DNA of 64,000 nucleotides from Mycolicibacterium lacusdiani (GCF_021916785.1 NZ_JAKCFC010000012.1:124001-188000); one strand, 5' to 3'. Shown: positions 17,294-26,087, counted from the stretch's first letter. The notes: a model not told the origin generated them from the letters alone. Program-made: numbers and translations.

Positions 17294-17989
17294 TCAGGCG
17301 AGCATCGGTGCGACGGCACTGCGCGGCACCGTGACCTCGACCGCGCCCGCCGCTTCCGGCAGCAGTTCGCCCTGACCGAAGAAGAAGATCAGCGCGTCGT
17401 CGGTGACGGCGAAATTCTCATACGTCTGCGGGTCGAGCCCCACCCCGGGTGAGATCGCGACCTGCTGGCCGGACTGCTTCTCCAGCTCGCTGGTGACGAT
17501 CGGCAGGATCACGGGGAACGGATCGGCGCCCGCCCGGAACAGCTCGCCGACGGTGACCGGCCGGCGCTGTGCCTGGTCCCAGGTGAACGATTCGTAGTAG
17601 GTCTGCGGGTGCGCGCCGCCGACGTCCTGGAACGTCTTCAACACGACGCCCTGCGTGGTGCGCGAGCCATAGCGGGTGGCGGTCGTGTCCAGCTCGTACG
17701 GCATCTCGTGGGGGCCGGGTGCGTTGGCCACGTTGAGGAACCCGTCGCGGGTCTGCTGCACGTAGTCGACCATCGCCGCCTGGTCGGGATAGTCCACCGG
17801 GTAGCTGACCGTCAGCGAGTACGCGGGGTCGGTGATCTGGATGCGGCAGATCTGCCCTGCGTCGAGGACCCCGGAGAGATCCGCGCAGGTGGGCACGGCC
17901 GGGACCGTCGCCGGAGCCGCCGAGGCGATGGCCGGGGCCCACAGCCCAGACGCCAGGACGACTGCCGTTGCGGCCAGTGCGGGCTTCAT
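17294..17989 (-). CDS. Secreted DUF3298/RsiV-type protein (Rv3036c, TB22.2-like)
   Basis: About 231 residues with a Sec signal peptide: hydrophobic segment at residues 5-22 and a cleavage site after ASAA. No lipobox Cys is present. The mature protein has two cysteines in TCADLSGVL...GQICRI that could pair, then a DUF3298-like domain (YESFTWDQAQRRPVTVGELF and the C-terminal VTDDALIFFFGQGELLPEAAG). It resembles the MPT64/TB22.2 family of secreted mycobacterial antigens. ATG at 17989 is chosen over GTG at 17995. Ligand unknown. Confidence 0.82.
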   Translation of the reverse strand: MKPALAATAVVLASGLWAPAIASAAPATVPAVPTCADLSGVLDAGQICRIQITDPAYSLTVSYPVDYPDQAAMVDYVQQTRDGFLNVANAPGPHEMPYELDTTATRYGSRTTQGVVLKTFQDVGGAHPQTYYESFTWDQAQRRPVTVGELFRAGADPFPVILPIVTSELEKQSGQQVAISPGVGLDPQTYENFAVTDDALIFFFGQGELLPEAAGAVEVTVPRSAVAPMLA

Positions 17990-18016
17990 GATCACGACGC
18001 CACGATACCTGCGGTT

Positions 18017-19195
18017 TCAGTGCGTCGGCCTACACACATACGCCACCGCCCTGCTGTCGCGGCCCGTTCCGAGCCTGGTGATGACCACCGACAGCCGCCG
18101 TTTGCCCCGCAACCGCAATCGGGGCCGCAGCGCGTCCGGGTCGACGTCGACACCGCGGACCAGGATCTCGACGGCGCCGACGTCGTGCGCCGAAAGCGCT
18201 TGCCGCAGCCGTCGTTCGTTGAAGTCGAGCTGGTCGAGCACCTCGAATCCGCGGACGCCGGGCGGCAGCGTGTCACCGGACAGGTAGGCGATGTCCGGAT
18301 CGAGTTGCCACAGTCCGTGCCGTGCGGCGTAGTGCCGCACCAGCCCTGCGCGTACGACGGCGCCGTCGGGGTCGACGATCCACCGGCCCGCCGGGGCGAC
18401 GGGGCAGTCGTCGGGTTCGGCATCGGTCACGGTCTCGGTGCCGAGTCCGGGACGGTCGAGCACCGTGGCCCGGCGGGTGACGCCTGCGCTCGCGAGCCCG
18501 CCCGACCACAGGCACGCCTCCCGGACACCGCCCGCCAGTGAGGTCACCTCGATCTCGCCGTGGAAGCCGAGCCGGGCGAGCTGGTCGAAATCGATTCCAG
18601 GGGAACACTTCACGGCGAGGTCACGGCCCGCGTAGACCTCGAGCAGGGCGTCCAGGGCTGGCGTGTAGTCGCGCGGGTCGAACCGCCGTCGTCCACCGCT
18701 GCGGCGGGCGGGGTCGGCCACCACGACCGCCGACCGCGTCACCGGCGCGAGTGCGTCGGCGCGCAGCACCGACACCCCGGGTACGTTGTGCCGCGCCATC
18801 GCCAGCCTGACCGGGTCGACGTCGCTGCCGACGACCATCGACGCCGTCAGGCTCAGCGCTGCCAGTTCGGCACCGATCGAGCACGTCACGTCGTGCACCA
18901 CGGCACCCGCCAGGCGTGAAGCCCGATGTGCGGCAACGGGTTCCGGGGTGGCCTGCTGCAACGCCTCGTCGGTCAACAACCACGCGCCAGGCTCGGAGAA
19001 CTTGGCCGCCGCACGCCTGCGCAGCAGCACCGTCTCCACCAAGACCGCCGTGCGGTCGCCGAAACGCGTTCGTACCGAACCGATGTCGGCGACGCGGGTG
19101 GCATCGGTCAGCCCGAGCGAGGCCACCGCGCCGAGCGCCGCACGGCCGTCGTCACCGCTGAGGTAGGCGACGTCGTCGAGCGTGAAGTGGAGCAC
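18017..19195 (-). CDS. SAM-dependent methyltransferase with THUMP-like C-terminal domain (Rv3037c family)
   Basis: 392 residues from GTG. An N-terminal helical part (1-90) leads to a class I methyltransferase core: HDVTCSIGAELAALS (SAM loop), GSDVDPVRLAMARHN, then VVADPARRSGGRRRF, which resembles a DPPR-like catalytic region of nucleic-acid methyltransferases. The C-terminal 90 residues (ERRLRQALSAHDVGAVEILVRG) match THUMP-like domains, suggesting an RNA substrate. The homologue has also been listed as a candidate MGLP methyltransferase. The RNA reading is better supported by the domains here, but it is unproven. Confidence 0.75.
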   Translation of the reverse strand: MLHFTLDDVAYLSGDDGRAALGAVASLGLTDATRVADIGSVRTRFGDRTAVLVETVLLRRRAAAKFSEPGAWLLTDEALQQATPEPVAAHRASRLAGAVVHDVTCSIGAELAALSLTASMVVGSDVDPVRLAMARHNVPGVSVLRADALAPVTRSAVVVADPARRSGGRRRFDPRDYTPALDALLEVYAGRDLAVKCSPGIDFDQLARLGFHGEIEVTSLAGGVREACLWSGGLASAGVTRRATVLDRPGLGTETVTDAEPDDCPVAPAGRWIVDPDGAVVRAGLVRHYAARHGLWQLDPDIAYLSGDTLPPGVRGFEVLDQLDFNERRLRQALSAHDVGAVEILVRGVDVDPDALRPRLRLRGKRRLSVVITRLGTGRDSRAVAYVCRPTH

Positions 19196-19204
19196 CGGCG
19201 CCGT

Positions 19205-20173
19205 CTAGGACGGCTTCACCCCGGTGATCATGACGTTGTAGAACCAGCCCTTGGGCACGACGTGACGCCACAGAGTCTCGTCCACCCAGCTCAGCGTCGT
19301 CCAACCACCGAAGGCGAACTTCGCCCAGCCCCAGCCGAGTTTCCCCGGCGGCACCGTGGACTCGAACGTCCGGACCGGCCAGCCCAGCATCGCCGCCGTG
19401 AACTCGTCGGTGGCGGTGTCGACCTCGACCGCGCCCGCGTTGGTCGCCATCTTCTCGAGGTCGGCCGGATCGAACGTGTGCAGGTCGACGATCCATTCCA
19501 GCGCGGCGGCCCGGGAGTTCTCGTCGAGTTCGGCCTGCGGGCGGCGCCAGCTGCTCAGTCCAGGCAGCTTCATCGCCGCGACCGTCGTCTTCCAGGTGAG
19601 GTCCGCGAGCCGGCGCGCGTAGGCGTTGCCGACGGTGGTGGGTTCACCGGCGAAGACGAACCGGCCGCCGGGCTTGAGCACGCGCACAACTTCGCGCAGC
19701 GACAGCTCGACGTCGGGGATGTGGTGCAGCACGGCGTGCCCGACCACCAGGTCGAAGCTGTTGTCCTCGTACGGGATGCCCTCGGCGTCGGCGACGCGGC
19801 CGTCGATGTCGAGGCCCAGCGACTGGCCGTTGCGCGTGGCGACCTTCACCATGCCGGGCGACAGGTCGGTCACCGATCCACGCCGCGCAACGCCGGACTG
19901 GATCAGGTTCAGCAGGAAGAAGCCGGTGCCGCAGCCGAGTTCCAAAGCTCTGTCGTAGGGCAGTTCACGTTGGACCTGCTCGGGCACGATCGCGTCGAAG
20001 CGGCTGCGGGCGTACTCCACGCAGCGCTGGTCATACGAGATCGACCACTTGTCGTCGTAGCTCTCGGCCTCCCAGTCGTGGTACAGGACCTGGGCCAGCT
20101 TGGTGTCGTGGCGGGCGGCCTCGACCTCCGCCGCGGTGGCGTGCGGGTTGGGAGCCTGATTTGTGCTCGTCAT
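19205..20173 (-). CDS. Class I SAM-dependent methyltransferase (Rv3038c family)
   Basis: 322 residues. SAM-binding motif LELGCGTGFF (about residue 77-86), then SVTDLSPGMVKVA, an acidic VADAEGIPYEDNSFDLVVGHAVLHHIPD and VLKPGGRFVFAGEP, all standard for UbiE/methyltransferase-11 proteins. The N-terminal region (YHDWEAESYDDKWSISYD) is conserved in mycobacterial relatives. It lies 9 bases upstream of the THUMP-like methyltransferase on the same strand. Substrate unknown; position near the MGLP genes is the only hint. Confidence 0.82.
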   Translation of the reverse strand: MTSTNQAPNPHATAAEVEAARHDTKLAQVLYHDWEAESYDDKWSISYDQRCVEYARSRFDAIVPEQVQRELPYDRALELGCGTGFFLLNLIQSGVARRGSVTDLSPGMVKVATRNGQSLGLDIDGRVADAEGIPYEDNSFDLVVGHAVLHHIPDVELSLREVVRVLKPGGRFVFAGEPTTVGNAYARRLADLTWKTTVAAMKLPGLSSWRRPQAELDENSRAAALEWIVDLHTFDPADLEKMATNAGAVEVDTATDEFTAAMLGWPVRTFESTVPPGKLGWGWAKFAFGGWTTLSWVDETLWRHVVPKGWFYNVMITGVKPS

Positions 20174-20191
20174 GAAGGGCAGCCTAACGGC

Positions 20192-20845
20192 CTAGCGGTC
20201 GGACGCGAACGCAGCCTTCGCGGCGGCCAGCGCGGCGCGAGGCGAGTCGGCGAACCGACCGGCCCAGCGCAGGGCGGCGTCGTAGACGTGGTCGGGAGCC
20301 ACCATCTCGTCGATCAGCCCGATCGCCAGCGCCTCCCTGGCGTCGACGAACCGTCCGGTGAACACCAGGTCCTTGGCCCTGCTCTCCCCCACGGCGCGCG
20401 ACAGCCTCGCCGACGCACCGCCCGAGGCGACCAGGCCGTCGAGGATCTCGGTGGCGCCGAACTTGGCGTTGTCACCGCTGATCCGCCAGTCCGCGGCCAG
20501 CGCCAGGGTGAGCCCGCCGCCCAGCGCGTAACCGGTGACGGCGGCCACCGTGGGCTTGCTGATCGCGGCCACCGCGTCGACCGCGGTGCGAAGGACGTCG
20601 GCGGCGACCGCCGACTCCTCGGCGGTGAGGCTGCGGCGTTCGGGCAGGTCGTCGCCCGCGCAGAAGGTCTCGTGCCCGCCGAACACGATGACCGCCGTGA
20701 CGTCGTCGCGGGCACTGAGGTCGGCTGCCGCGGTCGTGATCTCGCGGCACACCTGACGAGTGAGTGTGTTGGTCGGCGGCCGGGACAGCAGCAAGGTGCC
20801 GATGCCGTCGTGCACGTGGACGCCGACGAACTCCGAGTCGCTCAC
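20192..20845 (-). CDS. echA17: Enoyl-CoA hydratase/isomerase family protein (EchA17-like)
   Basis: 217 residues from GTG (VSDSEFVGVHVHDG). The crotonase fold is clear: LLSRPPTNTLTRQ, oxyanion-hole loop GGHETFCAGDDLPE and the helix block KFGATEILDGL. One of the two hydratase glutamates is kept (ATEI, equivalent to rat Glu164), but the site of the other (Glu144, usually GGGCELA) is Thr in GGGLTLALAAD, so hydration of enoyl-CoA is doubtful. Longer upstream frames lack family similarity. Thirteen bases separate it from the Nudix gene upstream. Equivalent to Rv3039c. Confidence 0.82.
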   Translation of the reverse strand: MSDSEFVGVHVHDGIGTLLLSRPPTNTLTRQVCREITTAAADLSARDDVTAVIVFGGHETFCAGDDLPERRSLTAEESAVAADVLRTAVDAVAAISKPTVAAVTGYALGGGLTLALAADWRISGDNAKFGATEILDGLVASGGASARLSRAVGESRAKDLVFTGRFVDAREALAIGLIDEMVAPDHVYDAALRWAGRFADSPRAALAAAKAAFASDR

Positions 20846-20858
20846 GACGCGCGTTCGT

Positions 20859-21698
20859 TCACGACGAGGCGCCGGGACCGTACCCCTGGGGGGCCCGGCG
20901 GTTGCGAGCGGCGTTGTAGCGCTCGCCGTTGAAGAACTCGATTTCCCAGTTGCCGGTGTCCTTGTTCGCGGCGAGGTGCGGCTCGACCGCGACGATCTTG
21001 CGTTCGACGGCGAGCACCTCCTCGACGGTGTGGCCGGCCAGCGAGTCCAGCTGCGTCCAGGTCGGGGGCAGCAGGAACGACTGGCCTTCGGCGAACTCCT
21101 CGAGCGCCGCTTCCGGAGTGCTCCAGAACGCGCGGTCGGTCTCGGTGTTCTCGCCGTCGGCGCGCTGCCCCTCGGGGAGCGCGGCAACGAAGAAGTACGT
21201 GTCGTAGCGGCGGGTGCGCTCCTCCTTGGGGGTCACCCAGTTCGCCCACGGCCGCAGCAGATCGGCCCGCAGCACCAGCTTCTCGTCGCGCAGGAAGTCG
21301 GCGAACGACAGCGAGTGGTTGGCCAGTGCGGTGCGCGCGTCGCGGTAGACCGACGCGTCGGACACGATGCCGTCCGGGTCGTCGGCGGGGCCCGCGAACA
21401 ACACGCCGGACTCCTCGAACGTCTCACGCGCAGCCGCGCACACCAGCGCCTCGGCGAGACCGACGTCGACGCCGAGACGCTCCGCCCACCAGGCTGGTTC
21501 GGGGCCGAACCACGCAATGTCCGCATTCTTGTCGCGCTCGTCGACGCCACCGCCGGGGAACACCATCACGCCTGCGACGAAGTCCATTGCCGAGTGCCTG
21601 CGCATGAGGAAGACCTCGATGCTCGAGCGTTCGCGAACGAGCATCACCGTCGATGCCGGTCTCGGCACCAGCGGATCGGCGTTACGGGCCTCGGTCAT
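20859..21698 (-). CDS. Nudix hydrolase (Rv3040c family)
   Basis: 279 residues. The N-terminus RPASTVMLVRERSSIEVFLMRRH is the usual Nudix strand entry. The Nudix box is split by a long insertion: GGGVDERD is followed by about 35 residues before AAARETFEESGVLF, which holds the metal-binding RExxEE part. This long-insert arrangement occurs in the NUDT19/CoA-diphosphatase-like group, so an acyl-CoA or CoA substrate is plausible. Its ATG overlaps the stop of the ABC ATPase gene (ATGA). Equivalent to Rv3040c. Confidence 0.8.
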   Translation of the reverse strand: MTEARNADPLVPRPASTVMLVRERSSIEVFLMRRHSAMDFVAGVMVFPGGGVDERDKNADIAWFGPEPAWWAERLGVDVGLAEALVCAAARETFEESGVLFAGPADDPDGIVSDASVYRDARTALANHSLSFADFLRDEKLVLRADLLRPWANWVTPKEERTRRYDTYFFVAALPEGQRADGENTETDRAFWSTPEAALEEFAEGQSFLLPPTWTQLDSLAGHTVEEVLAVERKIVAVEPHLAANKDTGNWEIEFFNGERYNAARNRRAPQGYGPGASS

Positions 21699-22546
21699 GC
21701 ACGCCTCCTGTGTGCCGCGCGGGTGCGGGTGCGCCGCGCGAAGTATCGGCCGTCGATGAGATCCAGGGCGATCGACTGCCCGAATGCCTTCGACAGGTTC
21801 TCCGAGGTGAGCACGTCGGTCAGCAGCCCGGCAGCCACGACCTCGCCCTCCGACAGCAGCAGGCAGTGGCTGAACCCCTGCGGAATCTCCTCGACGTGGT
21901 GGGTGACCAGGACCGTGGCCGGCGCGTCGGGATCGGCGGCGAGGTCCGCCAGTCGAGCCACCAACTCCTCGCGCCCACCGAGGTCGAGGCCGGCTGCCGG
22001 TTCGTCGAGCAGCAGCAGTTCGGGGTCGGTCATCATCGACCTGGCGATCAGCACGCGCTTGCGTTCACCCTCGGACAACGTGCCGTACGTGCGTTCGGCG
22101 AGGTGCTCGGCACCGACGCTCTCGAGCATCTCGACGGCCTGCTCGTAGTCGACGTCCTCGTATTGCTCGCGCCACCGGCCCAGTACCGCGTAGCCGGCCG
22201 ACACGACGAGGTCGCGGACCACTTCCCCGTCGGGAACCCGTTGCGACAGCGCGGAACTGCTGAGCCCGACCCGGGAGCGCAGCTCCGCCATGTCGGTCTT
22301 GCCGAGGCGTTCACCGAGGACGTAGGCGGTGCCGGACGACGGATGCTCCATCGCCGCGGCCATCCGCAGCAGCGAGGTCTTCCCCGCGCCGTTGGGGCCG
22401 ACGACGACCCAGCGCTCGTCGAGTTCGACGGCCCAGGTGATGGGACCGACCAGCGTCTTGCCGCCACGCCGCAGGGTGACCTTGGCGAAGTCGATCAACA
22501 GGTCTGGGTCGGCTGCCTCGTCTGGTGTCTCTCCTGCCCCGGGCAC
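21695..22546 (-). CDS. ABC transporter ATP-binding protein (Rv3041c family)
   Basis: 283 residues from GTG (VPGAGETPDEAADPD). Walker A GPNGAGKTS, signature TLSEGERKRVLIARS (LSEGE in place of LSGGQ), Walker B LLLLDEPAAGLD and H-loop VTHHVEEIP. The GGREELVARLADLA segment and sequence type match ModF/YlmA-like single-domain ATPases that often lack a dedicated permease. No permease of a matching type is beside it; the neighbouring YczE-like membrane protein overlaps its start by 52 bases but is not a known ABC partner. Role unknown. Confidence 0.85.
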   Translation of the reverse strand: MPGAGETPDEAADPDLLIDFAKVTLRRGGKTLVGPITWAVELDERWVVVGPNGAGKTSLLRMAAAMEHPSSGTAYVLGERLGKTDMAELRSRVGLSSSALSQRVPDGEVVRDLVVSAGYAVLGRWREQYEDVDYEQAVEMLESVGAEHLAERTYGTLSEGERKRVLIARSMMTDPELLLLDEPAAGLDLGGREELVARLADLAADPDAPATVLVTHHVEEIPQGFSHCLLLSEGEVVAAGLLTDVLTSENLSKAFGQSIALDLIDGRYFARRTRTRAAHRRRA

Positions 22547-23181
22547 TCGCCCATCGTAGTCAGGCGGGGCGTGACGATCGCCCACCCGCTGACGGCGAGC
22601 CACCGATCCGGTGTCAGGCGCAGGACGAGTTGGACGAGCGGGCCGATGCCGAACGCGTAGACGAGGGTGCCGACGCCGACGGTGCCGCCGAGCAGCCACC
22701 CGACCGCCAGCACCGTGGCCTCGATCGACGTGCGGACCAGGCGCACGGACAGGCCGGTCCGCGCAACGAGACCGGTCATCAGGCCGTCGCGCGGGCCGGG
22801 GCCGAGGCCCGCGCCGATGTAGAGGACGGTGCTGACCGCGTTGAGCAGCACCGCACCGAGCATCATCGAGATCCGCACGGCGAGGTCGGATGGTTCGGGC
22901 AGGATCGCCATTCCGGCGTCGACGGTGACGGCGATGACGATCACGTTGGCGACCGTGCCGATCCCTGGCCGGTTGCGCAATGGGATCCACGCCAGCAGCA
23001 CCGCCACGCCGACGACGGCAGAGGCCAAGCCGATCGACATGCCGGTGCGCTCGGCCAGACCTTGATGGAACACGTCCCACGGATCGAGGCCGAGGTTGGC
23101 GCGCACCATCATCGCCATCGAGAAGCCGTAGCCGGTCAGGCCGAGCAGCAGGGCCCCTCCTCTTGCCGCAGCGCGCCTCAT
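22495..23181 (-). CDS. YczE/YitT-type integral membrane protein
   Basis: 228 residues with five or more predicted membrane helices. The N-terminus RGGALLLGLTGYGFSMAMMVRANLGLDPWDVFHQGL is diagnostic for the YczE family, as is GAGLGPGPRDGLMTGL in the middle. YczE proteins are commonly encoded divergently from MocR-type PLP-dependent regulators (YczR), as is the case here. Transport substrate unknown. The C-terminal 25 residues are hydrophilic and overlap the start of the ABC ATPase gene. The start is coupled (ATGA) to a small upstream frame. Confidence 0.85.
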   Translation of the reverse strand: MRRAAARGGALLLGLTGYGFSMAMMVRANLGLDPWDVFHQGLAERTGMSIGLASAVVGVAVLLAWIPLRNRPGIGTVANVIVIAVTVDAGMAILPEPSDLAVRISMMLGAVLLNAVSTVLYIGAGLGPGPRDGLMTGLVARTGLSVRLVRTSIEATVLAVGWLLGGTVGVGTLVYAFGIGPLVQLVLRLTPDRWLAVSGWAIVTPRLTTMGECPGQERHQTRQPTQTC

Positions 23182-23348
23182 GCGTGGTCGGGGAAGCGCG
23201 CGCGGATGGCGTCGAGGTCGGCGCTCATCCGGCGGGCATCGGCGTCGTCGGCATGGCCTGCCGACCCCGCCGCGCGGGGCGTCGTGCGGAACACCCGTCC
23301 CAGCTTGTGAGCCGAGTGCGTCATGCGAGAGGTCCAGTGCTGTGCCAT
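23178..23348 (-). CDS. Small hypothetical protein upstream of the YczE gene
   Basis: A 56-codon frame beginning MAQHWTSRMTH and ending RFPDHA. Its TGA overlaps the YczE ATG as ATGA, and it starts 61 bases from the divergent MocR gene, so it would be the first cistron. The sequence is basic and hydrophilic (RTTPRAAGSAGHADDADARRMSADLDAIRARF) with no recognised motif. It could be a short coupling peptide or a real small protein. Start could also be nine codons later. Low confidence. Confidence 0.4.
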   Translation of the reverse strand: MAQHWTSRMTHSAHKLGRVFRTTPRAAGSAGHADDADARRMSADLDAIRARFPDHA

Positions 23349-23356
23349 GGCTCGAT

Positions 23357-23406
23357 ACTGGCTCTCGATACCCTTGTGATCAATAGCCAGTTGGGGCAAA
23401 CTGGCT
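23357..23406. promoter_or_regulatory. Putative MocR/YczR operator cluster
   Basis: AGCCAGTT (23385-23392) and AACTGGCT (23399-23406) form a perfect inverted repeat with a 6-base spacer, just before the MocR start. A third half-site ACTGGCT at 23357-23363 repeats the right arm exactly 42 bases (four helical turns) away. MocR-family regulators typically bind repeated half-sites in the divergent promoter. The octamer CTCGATAC also occurs twice (23351 and 23364). Confidence 0.6.
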
Positions 23407-23409
23407 TGA

Positions 23410-24852
23410 ATGATCGACGATCTGGTAGGACGCCGTCTCGAGGTGGACCTCTTGGTGCGCGAACTGGGGAACTGGCGCACGGCGAACACCAGCGGTCCGG
23501 CGTATCAGGGTCTCGCCGACGGCCTGCGGATGTTGATCGTCGACGGCAGGGTTCCGGTTGGCGGTCAGCTCCCCAGTGAGCGAGCACTGGCCGACGCGCT
23601 TCGGGTGTCCCGCACCACCGTGACGGCGGCCTACGCCCAGATGCGGGAGGACGGCTACCTGCTCGGGAGGCGGGGTGCGCGCAGCACCACCGCGCTGCCG
23701 GTGGCCACGGTCGCCGCGGTCGCGCCCGCCCCCGCGACGGTCAACCTCGCGGCGGCGACCTTCGCCGCACCCGCCGCGGTGGCGTCGCGTGCCTTCACCC
23801 AGGCGGCCGAACAGGTGACGCCGTACCTGCACGACATCGGCATCGAACTGGCCGGGGTGACGCCCCTGCGGGTGGCGCTGGCGCAGCGCTATACCGCCCG
23901 TGGGCTCCCCACCGAGCCCGACGAGATCATGGTGACCACCGGCGCACTGCACGCGATCGGCCTGATCCTGGCCACCTACACCCAGCCCGGTGACCGGGTC
24001 CTGGTCGAGCAACCCACCTACCACGGTGCGCTGTCGGCCATGGCCACCCGCGGGATCCGCCCCGTGCCGGTCGCGGTCACCAGTGACGGCTGGGAGGTTC
24101 CGGCCATCGAGACCGCAATGCGGCAGTTGGCGCCCAGCCTCGCCTACCTGATCCCGGACAACCACAACCCGACGGGACTCACCCTGCCGGAGAGTGGGCG
24201 GCGCGACCTGGCGCGCATCATCGCCGAGACCCGCACCCGCACGATCATCGACGAGACCATCACCGACATGTGGCTCGACCAGCCGGTGCCCGCGCCGCTG
24301 GCGGCGTCGATGACCTCGCGCCGCGACCTGATCCTCACGGTCGGGTCGATGTCGAAGTCGTTCTGGGGTGGTCTGCGCATCGGCTGGATCCGCGCGGAGC
24401 GCAGCACGCTGGCCACGATCGCGGCACTGCGACCGTCCATCGACATGGGCACCGCGATCGTCGAACAGCTGGCAGCCGCAACGCTTCTGGGCGCCGAGGC
24501 GGAGGTGCTGCCCGAGCGGCGCGAGATCCTGCGCGGCCGCAGGGCGCTTTTGCTGGCGCTGCTCGACGACCTGCTACCCGACTGGCAGCCGCTGCCAGGG
24601 ACCGGCGGCATGTCGCTGTGGATCCGGCTTCCCGCGCCGATGAGTTCGGCACTGTCGGCGGCGGCGTCGCGGATGGGTCTCGAGATCCCGCCCGGCCCAC
24701 GGTTCGGGGTCGACGGCACACTCGAGCGGTTCATCCGCGTGCCCTACACGATGCCCGAGGAGCGACTCACCGAGGCAATCGAATTGCTCTCCCGCGCTTG
24801 GTATTCGGTCACTGGATCGGCGACCACCGAGTACGGCGCGGTGGTGGTCTAG
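23410..24852 (+). CDS. MocR-family (YczR-type) GntR/aminotransferase transcriptional regulator
   Basis: 480 residues. N-terminal GntR winged helix (about residues 28-95: QGLADGLRMLIVDGRVPVGGQLPSERALADAL, SRTTVTAAYAQM), an Ala/Pro-rich linker, then a fold-type-I aminotransferase domain. The PLP lysine is Lys316 in GSMSKSFWGGLRIGW, and PDNHNPTG is intact, so it likely binds PLP. It is divergent from the YczE gene with an operator-like repeat between them, the known YczR-yczE arrangement. Its TAG is shared with the convergent serB2 stop in CTAG. Effector unknown. Confidence 0.88.
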   Translation: MIDDLVGRRLEVDLLVRELGNWRTANTSGPAYQGLADGLRMLIVDGRVPVGGQLPSERALADALRVSRTTVTAAYAQMREDGYLLGRRGARSTTALPVATVAAVAPAPATVNLAAATFAAPAAVASRAFTQAAEQVTPYLHDIGIELAGVTPLRVALAQRYTARGLPTEPDEIMVTTGALHAIGLILATYTQPGDRVLVEQPTYHGALSAMATRGIRPVPVAVTSDGWEVPAIETAMRQLAPSLAYLIPDNHNPTGLTLPESGRRDLARIIAETRTRTIIDETITDMWLDQPVPAPLAASMTSRRDLILTVGSMSKSFWGGLRIGWIRAERSTLATIAALRPSIDMGTAIVEQLAAATLLGAEAEVLPERREILRGRRALLLALLDDLLPDWQPLPGTGGMSLWIRLPAPMSSALSAAASRMGLEIPPGPRFGVDGTLERFIRVPYTMPEERLTEAIELLSRAWYSVTGSATTEYGAVVV

Positions 24853-26087
24853 CCGAACTCGGGGATCTCGACCCGACGGTACGTGCCATCGCTGGCGTCG
24901 GCGGCCTCGATCTCACCGCGGGTGACCCCGAGCAGGAACAGCACGGTGTCGAGGTACGGATGGCTCAGTGAGGCGTCGGCCACCTCGCGCAGCGCAGGCT
25001 TGGCGTTGAACGCGACGCCCAACCCCGCCGCCGCGAGCATGTCGATGTCGTTGGCGCCGTCGCCGACAGCCACCGTCTGCTCCATCGGCACACCGGCCTG
25101 CTGCGCGAAGTTGCGCAGCGCCTTGGCCTTTCCGGGCCGGTCGATGACCTCGCCGACGACACGTCCGGTGAGCTTGCCGTCGACGATCTCGAGTTCGTTG
25201 GCGGCGACGAAGTCCATCATCAGCTCGTGCGCCAGCGGTTCGATCACCTGCCGGAAGCCGCCCGAGACGATGCCGCAGTGGTACCCGAGCCGGCGCAGCG
25301 TCCGGATCGTCGTCCTGGCGCCGGGCGTGAGTTCGATCTGGTCGGCGACGTCGTCGAGCACCTCGGCGGGCAGTCCGGCCAGGGTCGCGACGCGGCGGTG
25401 CAGCGACTCGGCGAAGTCCAGTTCACCGCGCATCGCGGCCTCGGTGACCTCCGCGACCGCAGCCTCGGCACCGACGCGGGCGGCCAGCATCTCGATCACC
25501 TCACCCTGGATCAGTGTGGAGTCGACGTCGAACACGATGAGGCGCTTGGCCCGCCGCGACAGGCTGTAGTCCTCGAGCGCGATGTCGATGCCCTGGGCGA
25601 CGCCAACGCGTGCCAGCGCCTGCTGCAGCTGCCCGTACGCCGCGCCGGGTGGCACCGACACCCGCAGCTCGAGCCCCGTCACCGGGTAATCCGACACGCC
25701 GCGGATGGTGTCGATGTTCACGCCGAGCAGTGCGCTCTCCCTGGCGACCACGCCGAAGGCCTCCGCGCTGATCGGCCGGCCGAGCACCACGATGGTGTGG
25801 GTGGACGGCTCGCGCAGCACCGCGAGGTCGTCGCTGCGCTCGATCGTCACGTCGAGCCCCACGCCCCGAATGGCGCTGGTCACCTCGTCGTGCAGAGCGG
25901 CATCGCCTGCGGCCGCGTCGCGGCCCGCGACCAGGACCGCCAGCGTCAGGCGGCCGCGGACGACCACCTGCTCGACGTTCAGCAGATCGACGTCGTGCCG
26001 TGCCAGCACCTCGAAGAGGGCCGACGTGACACCTGGCTGATCGACTCCGGTGACGGTGATGAGAACCGACACCTTCGACTGATTCAC
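24849..26087 (-). CDS. serB2: Phosphoserine phosphatase SerB2
   Basis: 412 residues from GTG. Two N-terminal ACT domains (residues about 5-85 and 95-170) bind amino acids for feedback control. The HAD phosphatase domain follows with the nucleophile motif DVDST (187-191, Asp187), then SGGFRQV, the PGKAKALR lysine and AVGDGANDIDMLAAAGLGVAFNAKP. It catalyses the last step of serine synthesis. It begins 10 bases after the ctaD stop on the same strand, the Rv3043c-Rv3042c order. Shares its stop bases with the convergent MocR gene. Confidence 0.95.
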   Translation of the reverse strand: MNQSKVSVLITVTGVDQPGVTSALFEVLARHDVDLLNVEQVVVRGRLTLAVLVAGRDAAAGDAALHDEVTSAIRGVGLDVTIERSDDLAVLREPSTHTIVVLGRPISAEAFGVVARESALLGVNIDTIRGVSDYPVTGLELRVSVPPGAAYGQLQQALARVGVAQGIDIALEDYSLSRRAKRLIVFDVDSTLIQGEVIEMLAARVGAEAAVAEVTEAAMRGELDFAESLHRRVATLAGLPAEVLDDVADQIELTPGARTTIRTLRRLGYHCGIVSGGFRQVIEPLAHELMMDFVAANELEIVDGKLTGRVVGEVIDRPGKAKALRNFAQQAGVPMEQTVAVGDGANDIDMLAAAGLGVAFNAKPALREVADASLSHPYLDTVLFLLGVTRGEIEAADASDGTYRRVEIPEFG

